Shown here piece by piece: positions 1-8,342 of a stretch of 45,647 bases of DNA. A program made the position numbers and the translations under genes. The stretch is taken from assembly GCF_004341395.1 (NCBI RefSeq), contig NZ_SLXT01000023.1, positions 1-45,647 on the forward strand, given 5' to 3'. Every line of letters starts with the position of its first letter. Positions within the stretch are counted from its first letter, which is position 1. This stretch comes from Heliophilum fasciatum (lineage in GTDB: Bacteria; Bacillota; Desulfitobacteriia; Heliobacteriales; Heliobacteriaceae). The notes below the pieces were generated by a model. The model searched no databases and was not told the DNA's origin. It saw only the letters and a program-made list of their open reading frames with translations.

Positions 1-91
1 CGCGACGGACACCCTTGCCTTAAGCTACACCTACTGCCACCTTCGGTGTTCGGGACTTGCACCCTAGAGACAGCGCCCATGCCGGGCGCAC
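1..91 (-). mobile_element. 5' end of a group IIC intron (truncated by window edge)
   Basis: On the minus strand, from position 91 down, the sequence opens with GTGCGCCCGGCATGGG and continues with AGGGTGCAAGTCCCGAAC, TAGCTTAAGGCAAGGGTGTC and CCGTCGCG. These are the hallmark start of domain I of bacterial class C group II introns; the well-studied Oceanobacillus iheyensis intron is nearly the same in these blocks. The intron starts a few bases after an intrinsic terminator, which is the usual target of class C introns. Only 91 nt are inside the window, so the reverse-transcriptase gene, domain V and the 3' end cannot be seen. The intron is a ribozyme retroelement that lies in the same orientation as the spore protein gene before it. 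Confidence 0.92.
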
Positions 92-97
92 AAATTG

Positions 98-124
98 AAA
101 AGCCGGCCTTACGGCCGGCTTTTA
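98..124 (-). terminator. Intrinsic terminator of the SASP gene; group IIC intron target
   Basis: An 8-bp perfect GC-rich stem (AGCCGGCC/GGCCGGCT, loop of 4) is followed by TTTT on the minus strand and lies 10 nt after the SASP stop codon. The intron begins 6 nt beyond the T run, so the stem-loop has probably served both as a terminator and as the recognition structure for intron insertion. Confidence 0.9.
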
Positions 125-134
125 TCGAAAACCC

Positions 135-419
135 TTAGCGTCCGGATTCATTCGTCACACCTTGGGCAGCCTCTTGACCCGCCGATTGAGCGAGTTGAGC
201 GGACGTGGCATTGTTGTTTGCCAATTGTTGTTCCGCCAGTTGAACCAGTTTCTTCGTCATGAAACCGCCGATGGAACCGACCTCACGAGTGGTCATGTTC
301 TCCCAACCTTGACTTTGCACTTTGTTGCCCAAGCCAATTTCAGCGGCAACTTCATACTTGAAGCGGTCAAGGGCGGATTGGGCACCGGGGTACACGGCAC
401 GGTTGTTGTTTCTCGGCAT
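135..419 (-). CDS. Alpha/beta-type small acid-soluble spore protein
   Basis: This 94-residue protein belongs to the alpha/beta-type SASP family, which coats forespore DNA and protects it from UV and heat, and is degraded by the GPR protease on germination. Visible family features are the N-terminal segment ALDRFKYEVAAEIGLGN (residues 16-32), which contains the region cut by GPR, and the second conserved block GSIGGFMTKKLVQLAEQQL (residues 48-66). A Gln/Ala/Asn-rich tail follows. The ATG is preceded by GGGAGGTGA. The gene is monocistronic: it has its own terminator, and a sigma-G-like -10 lies upstream. Family assignment is firm; the specific paralogue name is not determinable. Confidence 0.95.
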   Translation of the reverse strand: MPRNNNRAVYPGAQSALDRFKYEVAAEIGLGNKVQSQGWENMTTREVGSIGGFMTKKLVQLAEQQLANNNATSAQLAQSAGQEAAQGVTNESGR

Positions 420-455
420 GTTATTGTTTCACCTCCCTTCGTCGTTGTCTGGTCA

Positions 456-462
456 TAGAATG
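456..462 (-). promoter_or_regulatory. Possible sigma-G -10 element upstream of SASP
   Basis: CATTCTA on the minus strand fits the forespore sigma-G -10 pattern CATNNTA and sits about 37 nt before the SASP start codon. No convincing -35 is present at 17-18 bp, so this rests on one half-site plus the expectation that SASP genes are sigma-G dependent. Confidence 0.35.
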
Positions 463-499
463 CCTCAACCTCTATGGTTTCATATTATGAACCTTCTGG

Positions 500-1291
500 T
501 TATTCAACATAGGCTCTGGTCGTTTCTCCATCTGATGACAATAAAGCACCGAGTTCATCGTCAACACCATCAAAATCTTGATAAAACATACCGTCTTCGC
601 CTTGTTCAACAGCCATTCCATCAATATCCTCAACCGCGCCTACCGATTCTTGCGCCCGCGGTGCAATGTCGGGGTAAGCAGAAAACGTATCGACATCGCT
701 GGGTGTATCGGAACTGCCATAACGCCCAAGGATTTGCCAAGTGTCTTCACCGTCAAAGGCAACACTGTCCAGGGTCGGTTCCTCTTGCCGGGTGTCATGA
801 CGGGTAAACAAGTGGTCACCGCCATAGGCAGGGATATAAGGCGGTATGGCTTCTTCCAAAGGTCGCGTACGAATCGGATGAGTCTCTTCGTACCGTTGCT
901 GGCAGCCCATGCAATAGCGCGCTGTAGGCATGGCCAGCAACCGTTCCGTCGCAATTGCCTCGCCGCAATCGTCACAGCGGCCATAAATTCCCTCGGTGAT
1001 TTTTTTCTTGGCCCGCTCGATCGAATCTAAAGTCAAGCTGGCATAATCGCGCAAAGCCAGATCTTTCCCGCGTTCAAAAACTTCACTGGCTACATCGGCC
1101 GGATGGTTATCAAATACACTCAGTTCTTGAATCGATTCGCGCAGCGAATCGCCTAACCCATCTTCAGTGATGTCGCCCATGAGATCTTGAGCGTCTGCTT
1201 CCATCTGCTGTAATCGCTGCCAAACGGCTTCATGGCTCAAAGCCGGATCTTGTTCCGCACTACTCCATATTTTTTTTTGCTTTTTTTCCAT
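500..1291 (-). CDS. yteA: TraR/DksA-type zinc-finger protein, YteA family
   Basis: The protein has about 263 residues. It carries one CX2C...CX2C zinc finger of the DksA/TraR C4 type (Cys about 106, 109, 127 and 130, in GRCDDCGE and RYCMGCQQ), preceded by an alpha-helical region. This is the arrangement of the YteA family of sporulation-associated proteins. The C-terminal half is acidic and low in complexity (many Asp/Glu), typical of the family, and its role is unknown. I chose the ATG at 1291 because AGAGGGGA lies 7 nt upstream; a frame open further upstream lacks such a site. A DksA-like effect on RNA polymerase is possible by analogy only. The gene stands alone between small neighbours on the same strand. 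Confidence 0.85.
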   Translation of the reverse strand: MEKKQKKIWSSAEQDPALSHEAVWQRLQQMEADAQDLMGDITEDGLGDSLRESIQELSVFDNHPADVASEVFERGKDLALRDYASLTLDSIERAKKKITEGIYGRCDDCGEAIATERLLAMPTARYCMGCQQRYEETHPIRTRPLEEAIPPYIPAYGGDHLFTRHDTRQEEPTLDSVAFDGEDTWQILGRYGSSDTPSDVDTFSAYPDIAPRAQESVGAVEDIDGMAVEQGEDGMFYQDFDGVDDELGALLSSDGETTRAYVE

Positions 1292-1379
1292 CGCGCTTCC
1301 CCTCTTCATGGTTGAATTGGTATGGATGAGAAATGTGATATGCATGAGTAACGCTGTGGTTTTTTGATTTTATTGTCCG

Positions 1380-1691
1380 CTACACTCGTCCCTGCATTTG
1401 TACCAGGCGTACAATTTCCGCAATTAATCCGCCAATCAAGGGCAAATTAAGTACAACCAGTTCACGCAAAATCATCAAAATCACCGCGCCTAAGATCGTA
1501 AAGCCAATGGCCGTGCCCACGCCTCGCGCTAATCCGGCGATAAAGTTAAGAAAAAAAAGTCGTCTCGGGTTGTTGAGCATATCTACATATTCAGCAACTT
1601 TAATTTTTTCCAGCTCCACAGCGAGACTTTCCACTTTTTCCTGCAATGTCGCCAGCAACGCGATCTCTCCGGTGCGATTTTTGCTGTTCAT
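1380..1691 (-). CDS. Small membrane protein, DUF5665-like
   Basis: This 103-residue protein has a basic and helical N-terminal third (residues 1-45, possibly a short coiled coil), then a conserved-looking stretch ending in NPRRLFFLNFIAGLARGVG. Two hydrophobic segments follow, at roughly residues 48-82 and 85-98. The layout matches the DUF5665 family of Firmicute membrane proteins, which have no established function. AGGTGGGTGAGAAC before the ATG at 1691 supports this start over a GTG 12 nt upstream. It lies between the terminator of the ileS unit and the zinc-finger gene. Confidence 0.7.
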   Translation of the reverse strand: MNSKNRTGEIALLATLQEKVESLAVELEKIKVAEYVDMLNNPRRLFFLNFIAGLARGVGTAIGFTILGAVILMILRELVVLNLPLIGGLIAEIVRLVQMQGRV

Positions 1692-1730
1692 GTTCTCACC
1701 CACCTGGCGATAGTATTTGAAAAAACTAGA

Positions 1731-1765
1731 AAGAAAAACCGCACTTTGCTTGGCAAAGTGCGGTT
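1731..1765 (-). terminator. Intrinsic terminator after the UPF0210 gene
   Basis: A perfect 13-bp stem (AACCGCACTTTGC pairing with GCAAAGTGCGGTT, loop of 3) is followed by TTTCTTTC on the minus strand. It ends the ileS-ACT-UPF0210 unit. Confidence 0.92.
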
Positions 1766-1834
1766 GGTAACGCTAGGGCCTTTTTAACTTGTGTAAGGTG
1801 GGCGAATTAATGCCGGCTATTTGGTTGATGCCAG

Positions 1835-3208
1835 CTAATTATTTAGCGCTTGTAAAGGCGCCGGAATGCGCCCGCCACGGGCGATAAAGGCAGAGGAACT
1901 AAAGTTATGCACGCTCATCACCGGTGCATGCCCCAGCAAGCCGCCAAACTCCACATGATCGCCCACTTGTTTGCCTGGTACCGGAATGATCCGTACAGCC
2001 GTCGTTTTGCGGTTGATCATGCCAATGGCCGCTTCATCGGCGATGATAGCCGCAATCGTTTCGGCCGGCGTATCACCAGGTACGGCAATCATGTCAAGGC
2101 CGACAGAACACACGCAAGTCATCGCTTCCAGCTTGTCCAGGCTCAACGCGCCCACTTCCACAGCGGCAATCATGCCGGCGTCCTCACTGACAGGAATAAA
2201 AGCGCCGGAAAGGCCGCCGACGTAGGAGGACGCCATGGCGCCGCCTTTTTTAACCGCATCATTGAGCATCGCCAGCGCCGCCGTCGTACCGTGAGTACCG
2301 CAACGCTCCAGGCCCATCGCTTCCAGGATATCGGCGACGCTGTCACCGATGGCCGGCGTTGGTGCCAGCGAAAGGTCAACGATGCCAAAGGGAACGCCTA
2401 ACCGCTCGGAAGCAGCACGCCCAACCAGTTCACCCATACGGGTAATTTTAAACGCCGTCTGCTTGATGATCGAGGCCAGTTCACCAAAGTCACAGTTGGG
2501 CTTTTTGCGGATTGCATTAAGGACCACGCCCGGTCCGGACACACCGACATTGATGACACACTCGGGCTCACCGACGCCGTGAAAGGCACCGGCCATAAAG
2601 GGATTATCTTCCGGAACATTGCAAAAAACCACAAGCTTGGCACAGGCCAGGCCGTCTTGCTCTGCGCTGGCGGCGGCGGCCGCTTTGACGATATGCCCCA
2701 TTAAAGCGACGGCGTCCATGTTGATGCCGGCTTTGGTCGTAGCAATGTTAACAGAAGCACAGACGCGCTCCGTCTGACTGAGTGCCTGTGGCAATGATTC
2801 GATCAGTGCCCGGTCACCCGGTGTCATGCCTTTGTGGACGAGCGCCGAATAACCACCGATAAAGTTGATGCCCACTTCCATAGCGGCTTTATCCAGCGCA
2901 TGGGCGATCAGGGCATAATCATCGACACCACTGCTCTCCGCGACCATCGCGATCGGCGTCACGGAAATGCGTTTGTTGATGATCGGGATCCCGTACTGTT
3001 GCGCGATCATTTCCCCGGTAGGCACCAGATCTTGACCAAGGCGGGTGACTTTATCGTAGATCGCTGCTGCTGTTGCTTTGATGTCGCTGCGGCAACAATC
3101 ACGCAGGGAGATGCCCATGGTGATCGTGCGGATGTCCAGGTTTTCCATCTGGACCATGCGAATCGTTTCTAAAATTTCTGAGGTATCCACGTGATACATG
3201 TTGGCCAT
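1835..3208 (-). CDS. PFL/UPF0210 family protein
   Basis: The 457-residue length matches the UPF0210 (PFL-like, DUF711) family. The N-terminal block [19 protein letters not shown] and the glycine-rich stretches (for example [14 protein letters not shown]-like and [20 protein letters not shown]) are characteristic. The family resembles the glycyl-radical (PFL) fold in name, but its reaction is not known. The gene follows an ACT-domain gene by 54 nt, and this two-gene pair (UPF0237 then UPF0210) is conserved in many Firmicutes, which suggests that the small ACT protein senses a ligand for, or binds to, the larger one (inference). The ATG has AAAGGATGG upstream. Confidence 0.9.
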   Translation of the reverse strand: MANMYHVDTSEILETIRMVQMENLDIRTITMGISLRDCCRSDIKATAAAIYDKVTRLGQDLVPTGEMIAQQYGIPIINKRISVTPIAMVAESSGVDDYALIAHALDKAAMEVGINFIGGYSALVHKGMTPGDRALIESLPQALSQTERVCASVNIATTKAGINMDAVALMGHIVKAAAAASAEQDGLACAKLVVFCNVPEDNPFMAGAFHGVGEPECVINVGVSGPGVVLNAIRKKPNCDFGELASIIKQTAFKITRMGELVGRAASERLGVPFGIVDLSLAPTPAIGDSVADILEAMGLERCGTHGTTAALAMLNDAVKKGGAMASSYVGGLSGAFIPVSEDAGMIAAVEVGALSLDKLEAMTCVCSVGLDMIAVPGDTPAETIAAIIADEAAIGMINRKTTAVRIIPVPGKQVGDHVEFGGLLGHAPVMSVHNFSSSAFIARGGRIPAPLQALNN

Positions 3209-3262
3209 GGTCGCCCATCCTTTCTCACTGAACCTGTCCCGTTCTGTTGCCGGCCAACAAAA

Positions 3263-3553
3263 CTAAATCCGGTGCATGAACTTAAATACATCTTCGTGCT
3301 GGGCCATGATCTGTACGCCCAGCTCCTGACCTTTATCTGTCAAATCTTTTCGCAAGGTATCAAAACTTACCGCTGCTCCCGACATATCAACGACCATGAT
3401 CATCGTAAAGATTTGTCCTTGCATGATGGTTTGGCTGATATCCAAGATATTCGCTTCGGCTTTGGCCAAAATGGCTGTAATCGCGGCGATGATCCCAACG
3501 CGGTCCACACCAAGTACACTGACGATGATGCGATTTTCTTTTTTTTCGGTCAT
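3263..3553 (-). CDS. ACT domain protein, UPF0237 family
   Basis: This 96-residue protein is essentially one ACT domain. It begins IIVSVLGVDRVGIIAAI and has the second half ILDISQTIMQGQIFTMIMVVD, typical of the GcvR-like/UPF0237 proteins. ACT domains bind amino acids or similar small ligands. The ATG is preceded by GGAGGAGAAG. It sits 15 nt after ileS and 54 nt before the UPF0210 gene, so all three are probably co-transcribed from the T-box leader and may respond to isoleucine supply. Confidence 0.92.
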   Translation of the reverse strand: MTEKKENRIIVSVLGVDRVGIIAAITAILAKAEANILDISQTIMQGQIFTMIMVVDMSGAAVSFDTLRKDLTDKGQELGVQIMAQHEDVFKFMHRI

Positions 3554-3568
3554 GGGAACTTCTCCTCC

Positions 3569-6394
3569 CTATTGCGCGTTTCGTTGTTGTTCTGATGCTG
3601 CGTCGGACGCCCGATCAACCAGATGCTCCGTACAACGGGGACACACGGTAGGATGGTTGGGATGAGTGCCCAATTGCGTACTGTACATCCAGCAACGTTC
3701 ACACTTGATACCCGTGGCCTTGGCCACATCTACCGCCACGGCGCCGTCGCCGTAAGCGGTTGTCGGCACTTCACTGCCCGGAGCCGCCAGTTGAACAGCC
3801 GAAACGATGCAGATCGTCGTCATGTCTTGCTTCTCAAGCAAAGCATACAGATCTTCACTCGTCGTGTAGATGGTTACGCTCGCTTCTAAGGAATGACCGA
3901 TCACTTTGGCTTGCCGCGCTTGTTCTAGCGCTTTCGATACAACAGCGCGCACTTCCAGCACACGGTTCATCTCTGCTTCCAGTTCCGGGTTAATGTAGCG
4001 CTCTTCAAAAGCCGGCCAGGGCATCAACTGAACCGAGCGAGCCCGTTCTTTGGCGCCCGGTAAGAACTGCCATACTTCTTCCGCCGTAAAGGAAGCAAAG
4101 GGTGCCAGGATACGCACCAGTGCATCGGCAGCCGCATAAAGCACCGTTTGGGCCGAGCGGCGGGCCCGGGAATGGGGTGCTGACGTATAGAGGCGATCCT
4201 TAATGATATCAAGATAAAGAGCGCTCATTTCCACGGTGCAGAAGTTATGGACAGCATGATAAACCACATGGAATTCATAAGCACGGCACGCCTCAGTGAC
4301 GCGGCGAATCAGCTTATGAAGATTGTTCATCGCCCAGCGATCAAGTTCCAGTAAGTCCTGATCAGCCACCTTGTCCGTTTCAGGGTTAAAGTCATAAAGG
4401 TTACCCAGGAAATAACGGAAAGTATTGCGGATCTTGCGATAGCCGTCAGCGACCTGGCGCATGATTCCCGGCGACGCGGCCACGTCGTTGCGATAATCGA
4501 CCGAAGCGACCCACAGGCGCAAAATGTCGGCGCCCATATCTTTGATCACGGCCAGCGGATCGACGCCGTTCCCGAGGGATTTGGACATCTTGCGGCCTTG
4601 TTCATCGACGAGGAAACCATGGGTCAGTACCGCGCGATAGGGCGCTGTTCCCCGGGTGGCTACCGATGTGGACAAGGAAGAGTTGAACCAACCCCGGTGC
4701 TGGTCAGAGCCTTCAAGATAAAGGTCCGCCGGCCAGGAAAGATCGTCGCGAGTCTCCAGGACCGCCGCATGGGACGAGCCGGAGTCAAACCAAACATCCA
4801 TGATGTCTGTTTCTTTACGGAACGAGCCATGGCTACAGTGCGGGCATTGAAGGCCAGGCGGTACCAGATCGGCCGCGTCACGGTCAAACCACACATCCGA
4901 TCCCTGTTCACGGAAAAGTCCTTGGATGTGGCTGATCGTTTCGTCATTGATGATCTCTTTGCCGCATTGTTCACAATAGAAAATGGGAATCGGCACACCC
5001 CAGGTACGTTGCCGGGAAATACACCAGTCACCGCGATCGGCCACCATGTTATAGATGCGATCACGGCCCCAAGCCGGAATCCAACGCACTTGATCGATCG
5101 CTTCCAGCGCTTCCTGACGGAAACCGTCGATGGAAGCAAACCACTGCTCGGTTGCGCGGAAGAGAATCGGGCTCTTACAGCGCCAGCAGTGCGGGTAGGA
5201 GTGCACGATCTTGGTCATCTTAACGAGCAGTCCCCGTTTTTCCAGTTCGGCGATGACGGCCGGGTTGGCATCTTTCGTCGACATGCCGGCGAAGATGCCG
5301 CCTTCTTCCGTAAAGCGGCCGCGGAAATCGACCGGTGAAATGACCGGTAAGTTATAACCCCGGGCGACGATAAAGTCGTCTTCCCCGTGGCCCGGTGCCG
5401 TATGCACGCAACCGGTGCCTTGCTCTAACGTGACATGTTCACCGACGATAAGCAGCGATTCCCGCTCCACAAAGGGATGGTAGCAGGTGACACCTTCCAG
5501 TTCACGACCGGTGAATTCCTGCGCGATCATGCCGGCCGTCCGCCCCGTTTGGGCTAAAAACTGACCCAGCAGTTCTTTGGCCAAGATCAGGCGGTCACCG
5601 TTGCTTTCCACAAGCACATAGGTATACTCGGGATGAAGGGAGATAGCTACGTTGGCCGGCAACGTCCAAGGCGTCGTTGTCCAGATCACCACAAAGGTAT
5701 TGGCGCTTTCAAAGCGTCCTTGGCTATCTTTGACAGGGAATTTCACATAGATCGACGGCGATTCCTTGTCAGCATACTCCACTTCTGCTTCGGCTAAGGC
5801 TGTTTCGCAGGAGGCACACCAATAGACCGGTTTGAGGCCTTTGTAGATATAGCCTTTTTTGGCCATTTCACCAAAAACACCAATCTGCGCCGCTTCAAAA
5901 GCCGGGTCTAAGGTCACATAGGGATGATCCCAGTCGCCGCGTACACCGAGGCGCTTAAACTGTTCTCGTTGAATATTCACGTATTTCAGTGCGTAATCCC
6001 GGCAGCGTTGGCGGAACTCAACGGCCGACACTTTGTGCCGATTCAGTCCCAACGCTTTGATCGCTTGCTGCTCGATCGGCAGGCCATGGGTATCCCAGCC
6101 GGGGACATAGGGAGCATCATAGCCGTCCATACTGTGAAACTTGACGATAAAATCTTTGAGCAGCTTATTCAGCGTATGGCCCAGATGAATATCGCCGTTG
6201 GCATAAGGAGGCCCGTCATGAAGGATGAATTTGGGCTTACCGGCGTTGGCTTCGGCCACCGTGTTGTACAGATCGATCTCCTGCCAGAAGGCCAACAGTT
6301 CAGGTTCCCGTTTGGGCAATCCCGCTTTCATCGGAAAATCAGTTTGGGGCAAATTCAGCGTCTTACCATATTCGTTCGTCGATTTTTCTTTCAC
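3569..6394 (-). CDS. ileS: Isoleucyl-tRNA synthetase
   Basis: A 941-residue class I aminoacyl-tRNA synthetase that charges tRNA-Ile. The HIGH-type motif reads HLGH at about residues 70-73 (in PPYANGDIHLGHT), and the KMSKS motif is intact (GRKMSKSLGNG, about residue 600). A CP1 editing region lies between them. The C-terminus carries the zinc-binding CX2C...CX2C (KCERCWMY and VCPRCTE) of the standard bacterial IleS with a zinc tail. I chose the GTG at 6394 because GAGGTGG lies 6 nt upstream, and because the frame upstream of it runs through the T-box terminator and antiterminator. The gene follows divIVA across the 325-bp leader, the usual Firmicute order (ylmH-divIVA-ileS). Confidence 0.98.
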   Translation of the reverse strand: MKEKSTNEYGKTLNLPQTDFPMKAGLPKREPELLAFWQEIDLYNTVAEANAGKPKFILHDGPPYANGDIHLGHTLNKLLKDFIVKFHSMDGYDAPYVPGWDTHGLPIEQQAIKALGLNRHKVSAVEFRQRCRDYALKYVNIQREQFKRLGVRGDWDHPYVTLDPAFEAAQIGVFGEMAKKGYIYKGLKPVYWCASCETALAEAEVEYADKESPSIYVKFPVKDSQGRFESANTFVVIWTTTPWTLPANVAISLHPEYTYVLVESNGDRLILAKELLGQFLAQTGRTAGMIAQEFTGRELEGVTCYHPFVERESLLIVGEHVTLEQGTGCVHTAPGHGEDDFIVARGYNLPVISPVDFRGRFTEEGGIFAGMSTKDANPAVIAELEKRGLLVKMTKIVHSYPHCWRCKSPILFRATEQWFASIDGFRQEALEAIDQVRWIPAWGRDRIYNMVADRGDWCISRQRTWGVPIPIFYCEQCGKEIINDETISHIQGLFREQGSDVWFDRDAADLVPPGLQCPHCSHGSFRKETDIMDVWFDSGSSHAAVLETRDDLSWPADLYLEGSDQHRGWFNSSLSTSVATRGTAPYRAVLTHGFLVDEQGRKMSKSLGNGVDPLAVIKDMGADILRLWVASVDYRNDVAASPGIMRQVADGYRKIRNTFRYFLGNLYDFNPETDKVADQDLLELDRWAMNNLHKLIRRVTEACRAYEFHVVYHAVHNFCTVEMSALYLDIIKDRLYTSAPHSRARRSAQTVLYAAADALVRILAPFASFTAEEVWQFLPGAKERARSVQLMPWPAFEERYINPELEAEMNRVLEVRAVVSKALEQARQAKVIGHSLEASVTIYTTSEDLYALLEKQDMTTICIVSAVQLAAPGSEVPTTAYGDGAVAVDVAKATGIKCERCWMYSTQLGTHPNHPTVCPRCTEHLVDRASDAASEQQRNAQ

Positions 6395-6414
6395 TTTTTC
6401 CACCTCGTCAAAAT

Positions 6415-6668
6415 ATAAAAAACTCTCCCCCAGTAAAGGGGCGAGAGTTATTCGCGGTACCACCCAATTTTATCTTGCTTGAACCAAGACCTTGGTTTGG
6501 AGATAACGGTTGCCACCGGCCACGCCTAACTTCACTTCAGCGCGCAGTTCCCGGGTGATATGATCCATGGTCTTATCTGTCCTGGCTTCCACCCTCCCAG
6601 GTTCGCTGTCAGTAGTTTCCATGACCACTTGTCCCGTTCCATACTTTTGGACACTATTCCACCATGTT
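6415..6668 (-). promoter_or_regulatory. T-box riboswitch (isoleucine) upstream of ileS
   Basis: The minus strand carries the conserved T-box sequence TGGGTGGTACCGCG at 6453-6466. Directly after it is a terminator hairpin (AACTCTC...GAGAGTT, 6419-6449) followed by T residues. About 200 nt of structured leader lie upstream. In this class, uncharged tRNA pairs its 3' end with the T-box, favouring the antiterminator and allowing ileS transcription. ATC triplets at 6562-6564 and 6557-6559 lie in a region able to form the specifier loop and fit tRNA-Ile, but I could not fold stem I with certainty. Together with the promoter, this accounts for the whole gap between divIVA and ileS. Confidence 0.95.
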
Positions 6669-6671
6669 CGT

Positions 6672-6701
6672 ATTATAACGATTGGATGCGGACGATGTCA
6701 A
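6672..6701 (-). promoter_or_regulatory. Sigma-A promoter of the ileS T-box leader
   Basis: TTGACA (6696-6701) and TATAAT (6672-6677) on the minus strand are separated by 18 bp. Both hexamers are perfect consensus. Transcription would start near 6665, just before the T-box stem I region. Confidence 0.9.
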
Positions 6702-6719
6702 ACCATCCTTCGTTGTTGC

Positions 6720-7247
6720 TTATTCCTGCTCATCTTTGATGTTTAACAGCGGGATGCGTACATAATCAGGTTTGGGCTCATAGGTCGCTGCTACCTGAAG
6801 CTGCACATCATCATCATCAGGAATCGCTTCCAGTTGGGCGATCAACATGGCCCGGTACTGTAGGCGATACTGACGAACAGCGTTTTTCAGCCATTCATAT
6901 TGCCGTTCCAGGGTATGTTTTTTTTCTTCGGCTTCTTTTATGATCTTCTCAGCTTCCAGGCGAGCATTGCCAATACATAGATCAGCCTGTCGATCAGCCG
7001 TTTGCCGAACCTCTTCCGATGCTTTTTGGGCGAGGAGCAGTGTTTGGCTGAGGGTTTCTTCGAGCTTACGATAGCGAGTTACCTGTTCCTCTAATTGGGC
7101 AATTTTTTCTTTGGCATCTTGGCATTCTTTGAACAGGCCTTCATAAGCATAAGCAACGTCATCAAGAAAGGCGTCTACTTCTTCGATTTTATAACCCAAT
7201 GCACTTCGTTTAAATTCCTTTTGACCGATATCAATCGGTGTCAACAT
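6720..7247 (-). CDS. divIVA: DivIVA domain protein
   Basis: A protein of about 175 residues. Its N-terminal block MLTPIDIGQKEFKRSALGYK is the DivIVA lipid-binding/DUF N-domain, with EEVDAFLDDV after it. A long coiled coil (about residues 35-130, rich in Glu/Lys/Gln) follows and then a short C-terminal tail. DivIVA marks negatively curved membrane at poles and septa and recruits other division or sporulation factors. I chose the internal ATG at 7247 because family members begin MLTP; a GTG 12 nt upstream is possible. It lies 22 nt after ylmH and 25 nt before the ileS promoter region, as in other Firmicutes. Confidence 0.93.
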   Translation of the reverse strand: MLTPIDIGQKEFKRSALGYKIEEVDAFLDDVAYAYEGLFKECQDAKEKIAQLEEQVTRYRKLEETLSQTLLLAQKASEEVRQTADRQADLCIGNARLEAEKIIKEAEEKKHTLERQYEWLKNAVRQYRLQYRAMLIAQLEAIPDDDDVQLQVAATYEPKPDYVRIPLLNIKDEQE

Positions 7248-7269
7248 GGCCGATTCCACTCTCTTTCCA

Positions 7270-8061
7270 TCAGCGCTCTGACGATTGCCATAAAATTACC
7301 TGAAATCGTCCTTTTTTACTGACTCCTGCCACTTGACGAACAATCGCCCTTCCATGACCGCGCAATGATAGAATATCGCCCTCTTGCACTGCTTGCGCAA
7401 TTTCTTTGGTTTCACGACCGTTGATGCGCAATTGCCCCGCCGTAATCATCGCCGATGAACGACCACGGGACACATGCCAGATAGCTGCAATCAATGCATC
7501 AGCACGCAACGAAGCTACAGAAATTCGTTTTTCTTCGCCACCGGCCACTTGCACCGGTTGTTCACCTTCCGGTAAGCGTCGGACCTGTAAAGCGACTCGT
7601 CCCGCTTCACTCCAGTGGGCAAGAATAAAATCGGCCATTTCTTGATCCAGCGCTACTGCACACCCTGATTCCGTCAGCAAAAGATCACCAATCTTTTCCC
7701 GCCGGATCCCTAATCCCAGCAAGGAGCCCAGATAATCACGATGACCTGGCGGTGATGCATTGCCTACCGGTACTGCCTGTAGCCAGACAATATGATTGTC
7801 ACCGCTTGCTTCATCGTAGGGTAAGAAGATCAGTCGCCGGCGCTCCGCTTCCCCATGTCCCCCATCCAACCGGTACTGGATTCTCCGCTCACCCCGTAAG
7901 ATGGCTTCGGCCAACTTTTGAATATAAGGCTCCAAAAAATCAGTCACCTGGTACCTGTCACAGGCGAGGCATCGATCAGCAACATCTAAGATACGACTGA
8001 TCTTTTCTCGTTCCTCACTGGTACGCAGGTGACCTAATTGACGCTCTCTGGCTTTGCTCAT
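7270..8061 (-). CDS. ylmH: S4-domain RNA-binding protein YlmH
   Basis: The 263-residue protein has the YlmH arrangement: an N-terminal domain (about residues 15-170, with FLPYDEASGDNH and DYLGSLLGLGIRREKIGDLL) and a C-terminal S4 RNA-binding domain (about residues 183-245, including RVALQ...SASLRADALIAA-like helices, INGRETKEIAQAVQEGDILS and RGHGR). YlmH is linked to the ribosome-associated quality control and division clusters of Gram-positive bacteria. The ATG overlaps the end of yggT by 4 nt, so translation is coupled. Confidence in the family is high; its cellular job here is inferred. Confidence 0.93.
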   Translation of the reverse strand: MSKARERQLGHLRTSEEREKISRILDVADRCLACDRYQVTDFLEPYIQKLAEAILRGERRIQYRLDGGHGEAERRRLIFLPYDEASGDNHIVWLQAVPVGNASPPGHRDYLGSLLGLGIRREKIGDLLLTESGCAVALDQEMADFILAHWSEAGRVALQVRRLPEGEQPVQVAGGEEKRISVASLRADALIAAIWHVSRGRSSAMITAGQLRINGRETKEIAQAVQEGDILSLRGHGRAIVRQVAGVSKKGRFQVILWQSSER

Positions 8062-8309
8062 AGCAACTGCAGCACAACCCTTTCCACTACATAAAGCAAG
8101 AGCAATGCGACCATCGGTGAAAAATCAAAAGGCATCGAGGAAGCAGGCATCATGCGGCGAACAGGGCCAAGCAATGGCTCGGTAACCTCGTAGATAAAGC
8201 CAAAAATCGCACCATTAGGGTTATGAGGAAAATAAGAGATGAGTACCCGGGCAAAAATGAGATATTCCATGACGGTGAACACTACGCTTACGATCTGATA
8301 AAGGGACAA
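8058..8309 (-). CDS. ylmG: YggT family membrane protein (YlmG)
   Basis: An 83-residue integral membrane protein with two hydrophobic segments (about residues 5-25 and 60-82). Between them lies the YggT signature ARVLISYFPHNPNGAIFGFI, followed by EPLLGPVRRMMP. YggT/YlmG proteins are found in the ylm operons of bacteria and in plastids and affect division or membrane protein positioning, but their biochemical role is unresolved. It overlaps ylmH by 4 nt and follows proC by 33 nt in one operon. Confidence 0.93.
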   Translation of the reverse strand: MSLYQIVSVVFTVMEYLIFARVLISYFPHNPNGAIFGFIYEVTEPLLGPVRRMMPASSMPFDFSPMVALLLLYVVERVVLQLL

Positions 8310-8342
8310 CTTGATTCCCTCCGTTCCGTCTATCCACGGTTG

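Noticed and set aside
1292-1379. A GCATATC and CATACCAAT pair upstream of yteA as a sigma-E promoter
   Set aside because: The elements resemble sigma-E sites, but the gap is about 12 bp, shorter than the usual 13-15, and other short matches are expected by chance. I left it out as a feature.
4598-5338. 246-codon plus-strand open frame inside ileS
   Set aside because: It is fully within the conserved ileS coding region on the other strand, has no ribosome binding site, and its product resembles no family. The same holds for the other long plus-strand frames, such as 32411-32830, 33691-34434 and 40666-41577.
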